Below are positions 1-5,720 of a DNA stretch of 6,569 nt, piece after piece (positions within the stretch are counted from its first letter, which is position 1; the number at the start of each line of letters is the position of its first letter). The stretch is taken from the NCBI GenBank assembly GCA_903958265.1, contig CAJBSQ010000308.1, positions 1 through 6,569 of the forward strand, given 5' to 3'. A model generated the notes under the pieces. The model searched no databases. It was not told the DNA's origin and was given only the letters and a program-made list of their open reading frames with translations. Origin of the DNA: an uncultured Planctomycetaceae bacterium. GTDB lineage: Bacteria; Planctomycetota; Planctomycetia; Pirellulales; UBA1268. The translations under genes and the position numbers were made by a program.

Positions 1-2055
1 CCAGAACCGCTCGCGGATCTGCTCCGCCAGTATCGTGAACTGCGGCTCGGTCTGCTGATCGACCTCATGACAGGCGCGGCTGACGATCTTGACGTTGACC
101 TCCCGCGTGGCCTGGTCGAGGTTCTCGTCGTGCTGGTTGCGGACGAAGCCGCGGACGATCGACCCCATCAGCGGGACCGAGTCGAAGCCGGTCTCGATGC
201 CGGCCAGCTGCGACTGGTTGGATGCCGAGCCGCGGGCGGCTCCGAACGAGAGCCCGCGCGGCGACACCTCCAGCGGTTTGAACACCGTGAACGTCGACAG
301 GCCGCGGGAGTGGATCGCCACCGAGCCCGCGTTGGTGACCGTCCGCGAGGCCACCTCGCCCATCACTAGCAGTTCGAGCCTGATCTCGGTGGGATGCGGC
401 GTGAAGCGGATCGCCGTCGACTGCTCGACGGTCTTCGTGCCCCGCACCTTTCTGCCGAGCACGTAGTCTTGCAGTGGGCCGGTGGTGACCGTCGACTCCG
501 GGAGCATCTTCTCCACGAAGGCGTCGTTGATCGCGATCCGGACGTTCGGCGAAAGATAGTGGTCGTGAACGGCACGATCCAGCGCCCGCGCGGCGGGGAG
601 CGTGGTCGCCACGACCGCCCGCAGCGACTCCCGCACCCGGGCGGCGTCGGCCGGATCCCGCGACACTTCGTACCGTTCCAGCCCGTCGAGGAGCCGCGCG
701 ACCTCGATGGTGGTGCAGGCGGCAGCAAGGCCCGGGCCCACCTCCGCCCCGGCGACCGCCGCGGGAGCGGCCTCGTACTCCGCGCAGCACGATGCCGCGG
801 CCCGCCAGACGGCCACGCGGCGCGCGAGGGCCAGCGCCGCCCGCCGGATCTGCGAGGCCAGGGGCGCGTCGGGGGTGTCGTCGGCGATCTTCATCCCTTC
901 CGGCACGCGGTCGCCGAGCACGATGAGCGGTGCCTCACCGGCGGTGTCGCCGGGGCCCGATGTGTCGGTGGCCGTCGCCAGCGACCCCAGGGTGTCGGCG
1001 GCCCACGTCGCGGCAGGGCTGGTGTCGCCGCTGACGGCGAGCTGCCGCAGCTGCCCGATGAGCGCTTCGGGCGTCGGCCACTGGGTGCCGTCGTTCGTCG
1101 GCATCGCGGCCGCTCCACCGGCCGCCGGCCGGTCGTGGGAGGGACGCTGCGCGATCCGGTCGCGGACCCGGTCGAGCAGTCGTCCGGCGCCGGGCGGTGC
1201 GGCGCTGGCGTCGGCGCCCGAGCCAGAGTCACCGCGAAACTCGGCGCGGCGATCGGCGATCCGGCCCAGGAGCCTGCCGCCGCGGGGCGTGGGCTCGGCA
1301 GGCTGTCCGGGGGCGGGTGACTCGCTCCAGTTGACGCCGTCGGGATCGGTCCATGCCTCGCCGGGCAGCGGGGCGGCGGCAGGGGACTCCCGCGGCCTCT
1401 CGATCGGCAGCGATGCATCTGCCGCCGCTGCAGGGGCCGGGAGTTGTTCCGCCTGCAATCGCGTGACGAGCGCTCGCAGCGAGGGAGACTCCGCGGGCAC
1501 GACGGCCTCGTCGCCGACCTCGTGGGGAACGACCGGTGTGGGGAGCAAGGGCCCGGCGGTCGCCATCGGCTGTGGCGTGGCCGGCTGCTCGACACGCACG
1601 TCGTCGCGCACCGAGGTCGGCAGCGCCTGCGCGATGATCGCAGTGCCGATGGGAGCGGGCGCATCGGCGAGGGCCAGCCGTTCCGGCAGCGGCGTGGGAG
1701 GCGGTGGCGTGGGCGTGGGGGGCGTGGGCTTGGATGCAAGCAGAACCGCGGCGGCGGGGAGGTTCTCTTCGACGGCGGTGGGTGGCCGTTCCGCCTCCAC
1801 GGGAACGTCCTCGATGGCAACCCTGACGGCGTCGTTGCTGGTGCTGTCGCTGGCATCGTCGCTGGCCTCGTCGATCTGGAAGATCGACTCCGGCGGAGGC
1901 TCCCAGGCCGCCGGGCCAGTGACCGCCAGCGCGAACGACAGGCCCGACACGAATGCCGCTGCGACGATGTGACCACCGCGGCGTGCGGTGGTGCCGTGCG
2001 TGGTCGCCATGATCGAACGAGGCCCGCCTGCCGTTGAATGGGGGCCGTCCGCCAT
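1..2055 (-). CDS. Large secreted or membrane-anchored protein of unknown function, 3' end outside the window
   Basis: The frame is open without a stop from 2055 to the left edge (685 codons), so the C-terminus is missing. I prefer the ATG at 2055 because GGAAGGGT lies 7 nt upstream; a second in-frame ATG at 2010 has a poorer upstream site. Residues about 30-47 form one hydrophobic stretch after a basic segment (ARRGGH), which fits a signal peptide or N-terminal anchor. Next comes a long Ala/Pro/Asp/Glu-rich, probably disordered region with a proline-rich patch (KPTPPTPTPPPPTP, from residue 109) and two related basic motifs, RLLGRIADRRAEFR (261) and RLLDRVRDRIAQR (292). The part after about residue 410 looks folded. 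From about 503 (VRIAINDAF) to the edge, with PLMGSIVRGF near 626, it resembles from memory a planctomycete-restricted family of hypothetical proteins. No enzymatic motif is visible. Likely exported, function unknown. It follows holB by 165 bp and may have its own promoter. Confidence 0.8.
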   Translation of the reverse strand, partial: MADGPHSTAGGPRSIMATTHGTTARRGGHIVAAAFVSGLSFALAVTGPAAWEPPPESIFQIDEASDDASDSTSNDAVRVAIEDVPVEAERPPTAVEENLPAAAVLLASKPTPPTPTPPPPTPLPERLALADAPAPIGTAIIAQALPTSVRDDVRVEQPATPQPMATAGPLLPTPVVPHEVGDEAVVPAESPSLRALVTRLQAEQLPAPAAAADASLPIERPRESPAAAPLPGEAWTDPDGVNWSESPAPGQPAEPTPRGGRLLGRIADRRAEFRGDSGSGADASAAPPGAGRLLDRVRDRIAQRPSHDRPAAGGAAAMPTNDGTQWPTPEALIGQLRQLAVSGDTSPAATWAADTLGSLATATDTSGPGDTAGEAPLIVLGDRVPEGMKIADDTPDAPLASQIRRAALALARRVAVWRAAASCCAEYEAAPAAVAGAEVGPGLAAACTTIEVARLLDGLERYEVSRDPADAARVRESLRAVVATTLPAARALDRAVHDHYLSPNVRIAINDAFVEKMLPESTVTTGPLQDYVLGRKVRGTKTVEQSTAIRFTPHPTEIRLELLVMGEVASRTVTNAGSVAIHSRGLSTFTVFKPLEVSPRGLSFGAARGSASNQSQLAGIETGFDSVPLMGSIVRGFVRNQHDENLDQATREVNVKIVSRACHEVDQQTEPQFTILAEQIRERFW

Positions 2056-2062
2056 CGGTATG

Positions 2063-2070
2063 ACCCTTCC
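2063..2070 (-). promoter_or_regulatory. Ribosome-binding site that decides the start of the large unknown gene
   Basis: On the minus strand GGAAGGGT sits 7 nt before the ATG at 2055. The alternative in-frame ATG at 2010 has only a GGCGGG about 12 nt away. This favours the start that adds 15 residues ahead of the hydrophobic segment. With the shorter start the basic n-region directly precedes the hydrophobic core, so 2010 cannot be excluded. Confidence 0.5.
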
Positions 2071-2074
2071 ACAT

Positions 2075-2106
2075 GGATCGACTGGCGCCGTCGGAAAAAT
2101 CGATCC
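2075..2106. repeat. Perfect 7-bp inverted repeat upstream of the large unknown gene
   Basis: GGATCGA (2075-2081) and TCGATCC (2100-2106) are exact reverse complements separated by 18 bp. The pair ends 20 bp before the preferred start at 2055. The spacer read on the minus strand begins with TTTTT. It could be an operator-like site or a 5'-leader hairpin. An arm of 7 bp in GC-rich DNA can occur by chance, so the role is unproven. Confidence 0.35.
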
Positions 2107-2220
2107 GCGACGCTGCAGCCCGCAGGGTCAGGCCGCCACCGCCTTGAATCTGGCGAGCCGGGGGAGCGGCGTGACGCCGGCCGGCGGGGCTGGATGGGTG
2201 GGCCGCGTCTCCGCGGGCGT

Positions 2221-3273
2221 TCAGGAGAGCCTGGCGAGCCGTGGCTCTTCGAGGATCGCCGTCCAGGCGTCGATGACCACGCTGATGTGGGCGTTGCGGT
2301 CGACGTAGCCGAGCGCGTCGAGTGTGCCATCGACGGCAGCCAGCGCCGCGTCGACGTTTGCGGTCCAGGCCTGCGCGGCCCGGGCCAGCTCCGGGTCTCC
2401 CGTCGCGCGTCCCACGGCCCCGGTGGCGGCCGCCCGGAACACCTCGAGCGCCGACTCCAGCACGATCCGCAGTCGTGCTCGCCGCGGCGGCGCCTCCTTG
2501 CCGGCCGCGTCGACGAAGGCGATCAGTTCGCGGGCTAGGTCGACGCCGTGCAGCGGGTGCCGCGACAAGAGTTCGAGCAGCCGGCCACGAAAGGCGGTGA
2601 TTTCAGGATCGAGTAGGAGCCGCGCCCGGGAGAGGCTGCCCCCCGCCGCACGGCTGCAGGCGTCGAGCGTTGCGGCATCCACCGGCGAATCCGCCGCGTG
2701 CGATTCCCGCTCGAGCACCAGCCGCACCTTCTCGGCGGGCAGCGGTGCAAACCGGATCAGCTGGCACCGCGAGCGGATCGTGGGCAGCTGCCGCTCGATC
2801 GACGTTCCCACGAGAATGATGACAGCTCCCAGCGGCGGCTCCTCCAGCGTCTTGAGCAGGCAGTTGGCCGCCTCATCCAGATGGTCGGCGTCCATGATCA
2901 CGGCGACCTTGCGTTCGCCGACTGAGGGCCGCAGCAGGATCCGCCAGCAGAGCCCCTCTCGCATGCGGTGGGCGGTGTCGCCGATCAGCAGGTCGATCGG
3001 GATCGTCGACCGTTCGTCGGGCTTTCGCACGACGTCGATGTCGGGATGGCTGCCGGCCTGCGCCTGCACGCACGATCCGCACCTGCCGCAGGCCACCAGC
3101 CCCGGCTGCGGTGCCTGGCAGGTGAGCGACCGGCCCAGCGCCAGGGCGAAGGCGCCCTTGCCAACCCCGGGTGGCCCCACGAAGAGATAGGCGCCGGCGA
3201 CCCGGCCGTTTGCCTCCGCGGCCACGAACCGTTCCGCGATCGCGTCGTGTCCCTCGATGCCCTCCCATGCCAT
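2221..3273 (-). CDS. holB: DNA polymerase III delta' subunit (clamp loader)
   Basis: This 350-residue AAA+ protein has the features of delta', the clamp-loader subunit that works with delta and tau/gamma to load the beta sliding clamp on DNA. The P-loop region GPPGVGKG is at residues 33-40. Zinc-module cysteines are C52, C62, C65 and C68 (CGRCGSC), the spacing seen in bacterial clamp-loader subunits. The Walker B region and following helix (MDADHLDEAANCLLKTLEEPP) span 127-147, and the SRC arginine-finger motif is S168-R169-C170. Length matches the family (E. coli about 334). The Walker A Thr/Ser after Lys is Gly40, in keeping with delta' proteins that do not hydrolyse ATP. The ATG at 3273 has GAGGG 9 nt upstream, overlapping the tmk stop, so translational coupling to tmk is likely. 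Residues after about 200 are Ala/Arg/Leu-rich and fit the helical collar domain. Confidence 0.93.
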   Translation of the reverse strand: MAWEGIEGHDAIAERFVAAEANGRVAGAYLFVGPPGVGKGAFALALGRSLTCQAPQPGLVACGRCGSCVQAQAGSHPDIDVVRKPDERSTIPIDLLIGDTAHRMREGLCWRILLRPSVGERKVAVIMDADHLDEAANCLLKTLEEPPLGAVIILVGTSIERQLPTIRSRCQLIRFAPLPAEKVRLVLERESHAADSPVDAATLDACSRAAGGSLSRARLLLDPEITAFRGRLLELLSRHPLHGVDLARELIAFVDAAGKEAPPRRARLRIVLESALEVFRAAATGAVGRATGDPELARAAQAWTANVDAALAAVDGTLDALGYVDRNAHISVVIDAWTAILEEPRLARLS

Positions 3274-3282
3274 AGACGAAGG

Positions 3283-3287
3283 CCCTC
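3283..3287 (-). promoter_or_regulatory. holB ribosome-binding site overlapping the tmk stop codon
   Basis: Minus-strand sequence at the junction reads TGAGGG: the tmk stop TGA (3288-3286) overlaps the GAGGG Shine-Dalgarno-like core, with 9 nt to the holB ATG. This supports the 3273 start and suggests that ribosomes ending on tmk help start holB. Confidence 0.6.
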
Positions 3288-3909
3288 AGGCGAGTTCTGG
3301 AAACGTCGACTGGATCGTGTCGCGGATTCGCTCCGCGACCTCGTCGATGCCGGCGGTGCCGTCGACCACCGCGATGCCCTTGGGATGCCCCGCGACCTCG
3401 GCGAGGTAGCCGGCCCGGAGCCGACGGCGAAACTCGTCGCCCCGATTCTCGAGCTTGTCGAGCGGGCGGTCGAGCCGGCGGGCCGAGGTCTCGAGATCGA
3501 CGTCGATCAGCACGACGAGGTCAGGCATCAGGCCGCCGGTGGCCATGCCCCCCACGCCCCGGATGGCCTCCGGATCGAGGCCGCCGGCATGCCCCTGGTA
3601 GACGATGTTGGCGAGCAGGTAGCGATCGGAGACGACCCACTCGCCACGGGCAAGGGCGGGCCTCACGACCTCGGCCACCAGCTGCGCCCGCGCCGCCATG
3701 TAGAGAAACATCTCGGCGGTGGCCGCGAGGTGCAGATCGTGGCGGTCGAGCAGGATCGCGCGGACGGCGTCGCCGACGGGCGTCGATCCGGGGTCGCGGC
3801 AGGTCGTCACGGTCTGGCCGCGGCCCCGCAGCCAGTCGGCGAGCCGGCCGATCTGGGCCGACTTGCCGGCGCCGTCGATGCCGTCGAGCGAGATGAAACG
3901 GGCAGTCAT
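3286..3909 (-). CDS. tmk: Thymidylate kinase (dTMP kinase)
   Basis: This 207-residue protein phosphorylates dTMP to dTDP with ATP, an essential cytoplasmic step of dTTP synthesis. The Walker A motif GIDGAGKS is at residues 10-17. The dTMP-binding segment RDPGSTPVGD (38-47) corresponds to the usual REPGGTxxGE. R74-A-Q76 and the DRY motif (D95-R96-Y97, followed by LLANIVYQG) are in place, PDL is at 129-131, and an Arg-rich LID covers about 144-163. The absence of Arg in the P-loop together with a basic LID suggests the bacterial type II arrangement. The ATG at 3909 was chosen because MTARFISLDGIDG matches the normal N-terminus and 207 residues is the family length. The frame stays open upstream to an ATG at 4107, but that would overlap the esterase gene and add unrelated sequence. 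The ribosome-binding site is weak (GAGAG about 12 nt upstream). holB follows after 12 nt. Confidence 0.95.
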   Translation of the reverse strand: MTARFISLDGIDGAGKSAQIGRLADWLRGRGQTVTTCRDPGSTPVGDAVRAILLDRHDLHLAATAEMFLYMAARAQLVAEVVRPALARGEWVVSDRYLLANIVYQGHAGGLDPEAIRGVGGMATGGLMPDLVVLIDVDLETSARRLDRPLDKLENRGDEFRRRLRAGYLAEVAGHPKGIAVVDGTAGIDEVAERIRDTIQSTFPELA

Positions 3910-3931
3910 GTCGGTCGCAGGTCTCTCGATC

Positions 3932-3965
3932 AAGCCCGCCGCAGGCAGCGACGGGAGCCGGGCTT
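3932..3965. repeat. 7-bp inverted repeat in the esterase-tmk gap
   Basis: AAGCCCG (3932-3938) and CGGGCTT (3959-3965) are perfect reverse complements with a 20-nt spacer, in the 79-bp gap between the esterase stop (3989) and the tmk start (3909). In minus-strand RNA the second arm is followed by GAUCGAG, not a U-tract, so it is at best a weak terminator or an mRNA stem near the tmk start. The 79-bp gap also means tmk could have its own promoter. Confidence 0.3.
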
Positions 3966-3988
3966 TCGTGTCCGGAGAAATCAGAACA

Positions 3989-4924
3989 TCAAAACCCGTG
4001 CGCGCCGAGCCAGCGGCGGCATTCGCCCGTCCAGGGGTGGAGTTGCTTGGCGGCGTCGTAGGGCCGCACGCCGAGGCCGAGGCCGTGGGGGCCGGTCTCG
4101 AAGACATGGAGCTCGTAGGGCCGCTCGTGCGACGTGAGCTTCAGGCAGAGCTCGAGGATCGGCTCGAGCTTCACCGCCTTGTCTTCCCAGGTGTGCCAGA
4201 TGAACAGCGGCGGCATGCCGGCATGCGCGGCGAGTTCGCCGGAGAGTTGCTCGGCGAGTTCCTCGCTCGGCGAGTCGCCGAGCAGGTTCTTTCGCGAGCC
4301 GCGATGCGTCTTCTCGGGCAGCATGCTCACGACCGGGTAGCAGAGCACGCCGAGATCGGGCCGCGACGAGCCGCGGTCGATCGGATCGGGAGCCTGGTCG
4401 TCGCCCGGTCCGCCCTGGATGCACGAAGTGAGCGCCAGGTGGCCGCCGGCCGACGAGCCCATCACCCCCACCCGGCCGGGATCGATGCCCAGTCGCTCGT
4501 GGTCGTGCCGCACCAGACGGATGGCCCGCGAGACGTCGCCGATCATCACGGGATGCCGGTAGCCCTTGCTGCCGAGCCGGTACCGGAGCACGAAGGCCGA
4601 GATCCCCTGCGTGGTGAGCCACCTGGCATAGTCGCTCCCCTCGTGGTCGGCGAGCCCCCCGTAGCCGCCCCCAGGGCAGACGACGATCGCGGCCGATGGT
4701 GCGGCCTGCTTCGGTGCCGGCCACCAGGCCACGGCGGGAATGTCGTGGTCGGCCGTGCCCCGCGATGCCGGCGCGTCGCCCGGCCAGAGCCGGATCGTCT
4801 CGGCCGCGGCGGTGGCCATCATCGGCGCGGCATCATCGGCCTCCGCGGTGGCCAGCGGCGCCACAAGCGTGGCGAGCAGCGTGGTGGCTGCCAGAGCGGC
4901 GAGTGCCCGGGAGTGGATGATCAT
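3989..4924 (-). CDS. Secreted alpha/beta-hydrolase, esterase/lipase-like (possible acetylxylan-type carbohydrate esterase)
   Basis: This 311-residue protein begins with a clear signal peptide (residues 1 to about 29: HSR, then the hydrophobic ALAALAATTLLATLVAPLATA, with likely cleavage near AEA-DD), so it should act outside the cytoplasm. IRLWPGDAP opens the mature part. The oxyanion-loop segment CPGGGYGGL is at 83-91, followed by HEGSDYARWL and VLRYRLG. The nucleophile elbow GSSAGG (156-161) gives Ser158. D248 in WHTWEDKAV and H280 in TGPHGLG complete a plausible Ser-Asp-His triad. This pattern matches the large group of planctomycete and Bacteroidetes proteins often called esterase/lipase or acetylxylan esterase; the actual substrate cannot be read from sequence. 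The ATG at 4924 was chosen for the strong AAGGAGGTG 8 nt upstream and the signal peptide right after it. The frame extends upstream to 5533, but that part is antisense-like and overlaps the TPR gene. A GTG lies directly before the ATG and is an alternative start. Confidence 0.88.
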   Translation of the reverse strand: MIIHSRALAALAATTLLATLVAPLATAEADDAAPMMATAAAETIRLWPGDAPASRGTADHDIPAVAWWPAPKQAAPSAAIVVCPGGGYGGLADHEGSDYARWLTTQGISAFVLRYRLGSKGYRHPVMIGDVSRAIRLVRHDHERLGIDPGRVGVMGSSAGGHLALTSCIQGGPGDDQAPDPIDRGSSRPDLGVLCYPVVSMLPEKTHRGSRKNLLGDSPSEELAEQLSGELAAHAGMPPLFIWHTWEDKAVKLEPILELCLKLTSHERPYELHVFETGPHGLGLGVRPYDAAKQLHPWTGECRRWLGAHGF

Positions 4925-4932
4925 CACGCGAA

Positions 4933-4941
4933 CACCTCCTT
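4933..4941 (-). promoter_or_regulatory. Strong ribosome-binding site of the secreted hydrolase
   Basis: AAGGAGGTG on the minus strand is a near-perfect anti-16S match, 8 nt before the ATG at 4924. It is the strongest Shine-Dalgarno in the window and rules out the much longer in-frame extension to 5533. Confidence 0.75.
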
Positions 4942-5121
4942 GACGCGACGGCCCGAGCAGCAGCATACGGCCTCTCCGGCGTCGCAAGCCCCGCGATCTG
5001 GCCCACCCCTCACCTTGGACTGCTGACGGAGGTGCAGGTTTCCTACCGGCACCCGGTTCGCCGGTGGGCCGTGGGGAACCGCAGGTAGAAAACCCGCGGC
5101 TACGGATGGGCGCGGCTTCCC
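4942..5121. other. Intergenic gap between the TPR gene and the secreted hydrolase
   Basis: About 180 bp without a credible gene. Its right half is dominated by the palindrome at 5034-5097. The left half (4942-5033) shows no clear promoter box or further repeat. The gap separates the TPR stop from the esterase start on the same strand, so a terminator, promoter or leader element would be expected here. Confidence 0.4.
5034..5097 (-). repeat. 64-nt imperfect palindrome, likely structured RNA or terminator-like hairpin
   Basis: The outer arms are 5084-5097 and 5034-5047. In minus-strand RNA, GCGGGUUUUCUACC pairs with GGUAGGAAACCUGC over all 14 positions, counting two G-U wobbles; in plus-strand RNA the same two positions are mismatches. 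Inside, CGGUUC (5081-5076) pairs perfectly with GAACCG (5059-5054). A competing perfect 6-bp pair, ACCGGC/GCCGGT (5045-5050 with 5060-5065), would exclude part of the main fold. The element starts 24 nt past the TPR stop and ends about 110 nt before the esterase start. No U-tract follows, so a simple intrinsic terminator is not clear; an mRNA 3'-end structure, a leader element or a small repeated palindrome are alternatives. Confidence 0.5.
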
Positions 5122-5649
5122 TCACCGCTGGGCGATCCGCTGGATGCCGAGCGGGTCGGACGGGTCGAGCGGACTGATTCGTTGGCAGACTTCCTTGGCC
5201 GCCTGCGGCCGGCCGAGTTCGACGAGGCAGTGGACGAGCCCCTTGGCCGCCTGAAAGAACGGCTTGTTGCCGTCGAGGGCGTAGGGCAGCGAGTGCAGAC
5301 TCCCCGCGGCGTCGACGGCCCTGAGCGCCAGTTCGTAGGCCCGTCCGAAATGGCCCCGCGCGAGCTTGGCGTCGTCGTCTTCCAGGGCGATCAGCCCGAG
5401 CTGCACGTGCGCCTCGAGGAAGTCGGGGCATTCCGAGAGCAGCCAGACCAGTTCGTCGTGGGCGATCTCCGCCTCGCCCGCCTCGACCATGGCCTCCACC
5501 TCCTCGATGTCGTCCTTCCGCTTGCGGCAGCACCGCGGATGAACGAGTTCCCAGGCAACGCCCGTCGGCGTCTCGCGGCGGGCGACGGCGAGCTTCTCCT
5601 TGGCCCCGCCCCGCCGGCCCCGGCCGCCGTGTGATGATTGGTTGCTCAT
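5122..5649 (-). CDS. Small TPR-repeat protein, function unknown
   Basis: This 175-residue protein has a basic, Gly/Arg-rich N-terminus (residues 1-25), then WELVHPRCCRKRKDD (33-47) followed by a helical, TPR-like C-terminal part. FLEAHVQLGLIALEDDDAKLARGHFGRAYELAL (77-109) fits the TPR pattern (L-G, A, F, A at the expected spacing), and NKPFFQAAKGLVHCLVELGRPQAA (about 127-150) followed by ISPLDPSD looks like another unit; the segment 48-76 may be a first half-repeat. No signal peptide or membrane segment is visible, so it is probably a cytoplasmic adaptor. The HPRC-type motif ahead of an acidic helix recalls conserved planctomycete proteins of unknown role. The ATG at 5649 lacks a recognisable Shine-Dalgarno sequence, so a leaderless or very short leader is possible. 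It diverges from mutY. Confidence 0.8.
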   Translation of the reverse strand: MSNQSSHGGRGRRGGAKEKLAVARRETPTGVAWELVHPRCCRKRKDDIEEVEAMVEAGEAEIAHDELVWLLSECPDFLEAHVQLGLIALEDDDAKLARGHFGRAYELALRAVDAAGSLHSLPYALDGNKPFFQAAKGLVHCLVELGRPQAAKEVCQRISPLDPSDPLGIQRIAQR

Positions 5650-5720
5650 GCGGGTGCGAAGGGTGTCGGTCGAGGGCGATACACTGCCGTGGTTTGAACG
5701 CAGGAAATCGGGGATTGCAA
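5650..5720. promoter_or_regulatory. Divergent intergenic region between the TPR gene and mutY
   Basis: These 71 bp must hold the start signals of two divergent genes unless a promoter lies inside a coding region. On the plus strand TACACT (5680-5685) is a passable -10 box about 35 nt before the mutY GTG, but no good -35 lies at 17 nt. On the minus strand only weak boxes can be found. Treat it as a promoter region by position, not by motif. Confidence 0.3.
5710..5714 (+). promoter_or_regulatory. Ribosome-binding site supporting the GTG start of mutY
   Basis: GGGGA is 6 nt before the GTG at 5721. No in-frame ATG occurs until the one encoding M61 inside the catalytic domain, so the GTG, or possibly the TTG at 5715, must be the start. 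Confidence 0.5.

Larger units (their letters stand above)
2056..2220. other. Intergenic gap between holB and the large unknown gene
   Basis: This 165-bp gap lies after the holB stop. It holds a short perfect hairpin, CGGCG-TGA-CGCCG, at 2167-2179, about 40 nt past holB and without a T-tract, which is only a weak terminator candidate. It also holds the inverted repeat at 2075-2106, listed separately. I could not pick out a convincing sigma-70 promoter, but planctomycete promoters are poorly recognised by eye. No small ORF with a ribosome-binding site was evident. Confidence 0.4.

Noticed and set aside
602..1972. Long plus-strand open frame of 456 codons opposite the exported protein gene, with a Ser/Ala/Gly-rich product
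   Set aside because: It lies antisense to a frame that is open for 685 codons with a ribosome-binding site, hydrophobic N-terminus and conserved-looking C-terminus. The Ser/Ala/Gly-rich product has no domain logic and is typical of shadow frames in high-GC DNA.
891..2330. 479-codon minus-strand open frame in another phase
   Set aside because: Its product is Arg/Pro/Ser-rich low-complexity sequence, it overlaps both holB and the exported protein gene, and no ribosome-binding site supports it.
3910..4107. N-terminal extension of thymidylate kinase to an ATG at 4107
   Set aside because: It would overlap the esterase gene, and the Walker A motif already sits at the normal distance from the start at 3909.
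2968..4137. 389-codon plus-strand frame across holB and tmk
   Set aside because: It is antisense to two well-identified genes and crosses their junction; its Arg/Gly/Ala-rich product resembles no family.
5034..5097. Palindrome as a miniature transposable element
   Set aside because: No target-site duplication is evident at the ends and no second copy is present in this window; an RNA structure explains the strand-biased pairing better.
4925..5533. Extension of the esterase frame upstream to an ATG at 5533
   Set aside because: The extra 203 residues are Arg/Gly-rich, overlap the TPR gene on the same strand, and the signal peptide plus strong AAGGAGGTG fix the start at 4924.
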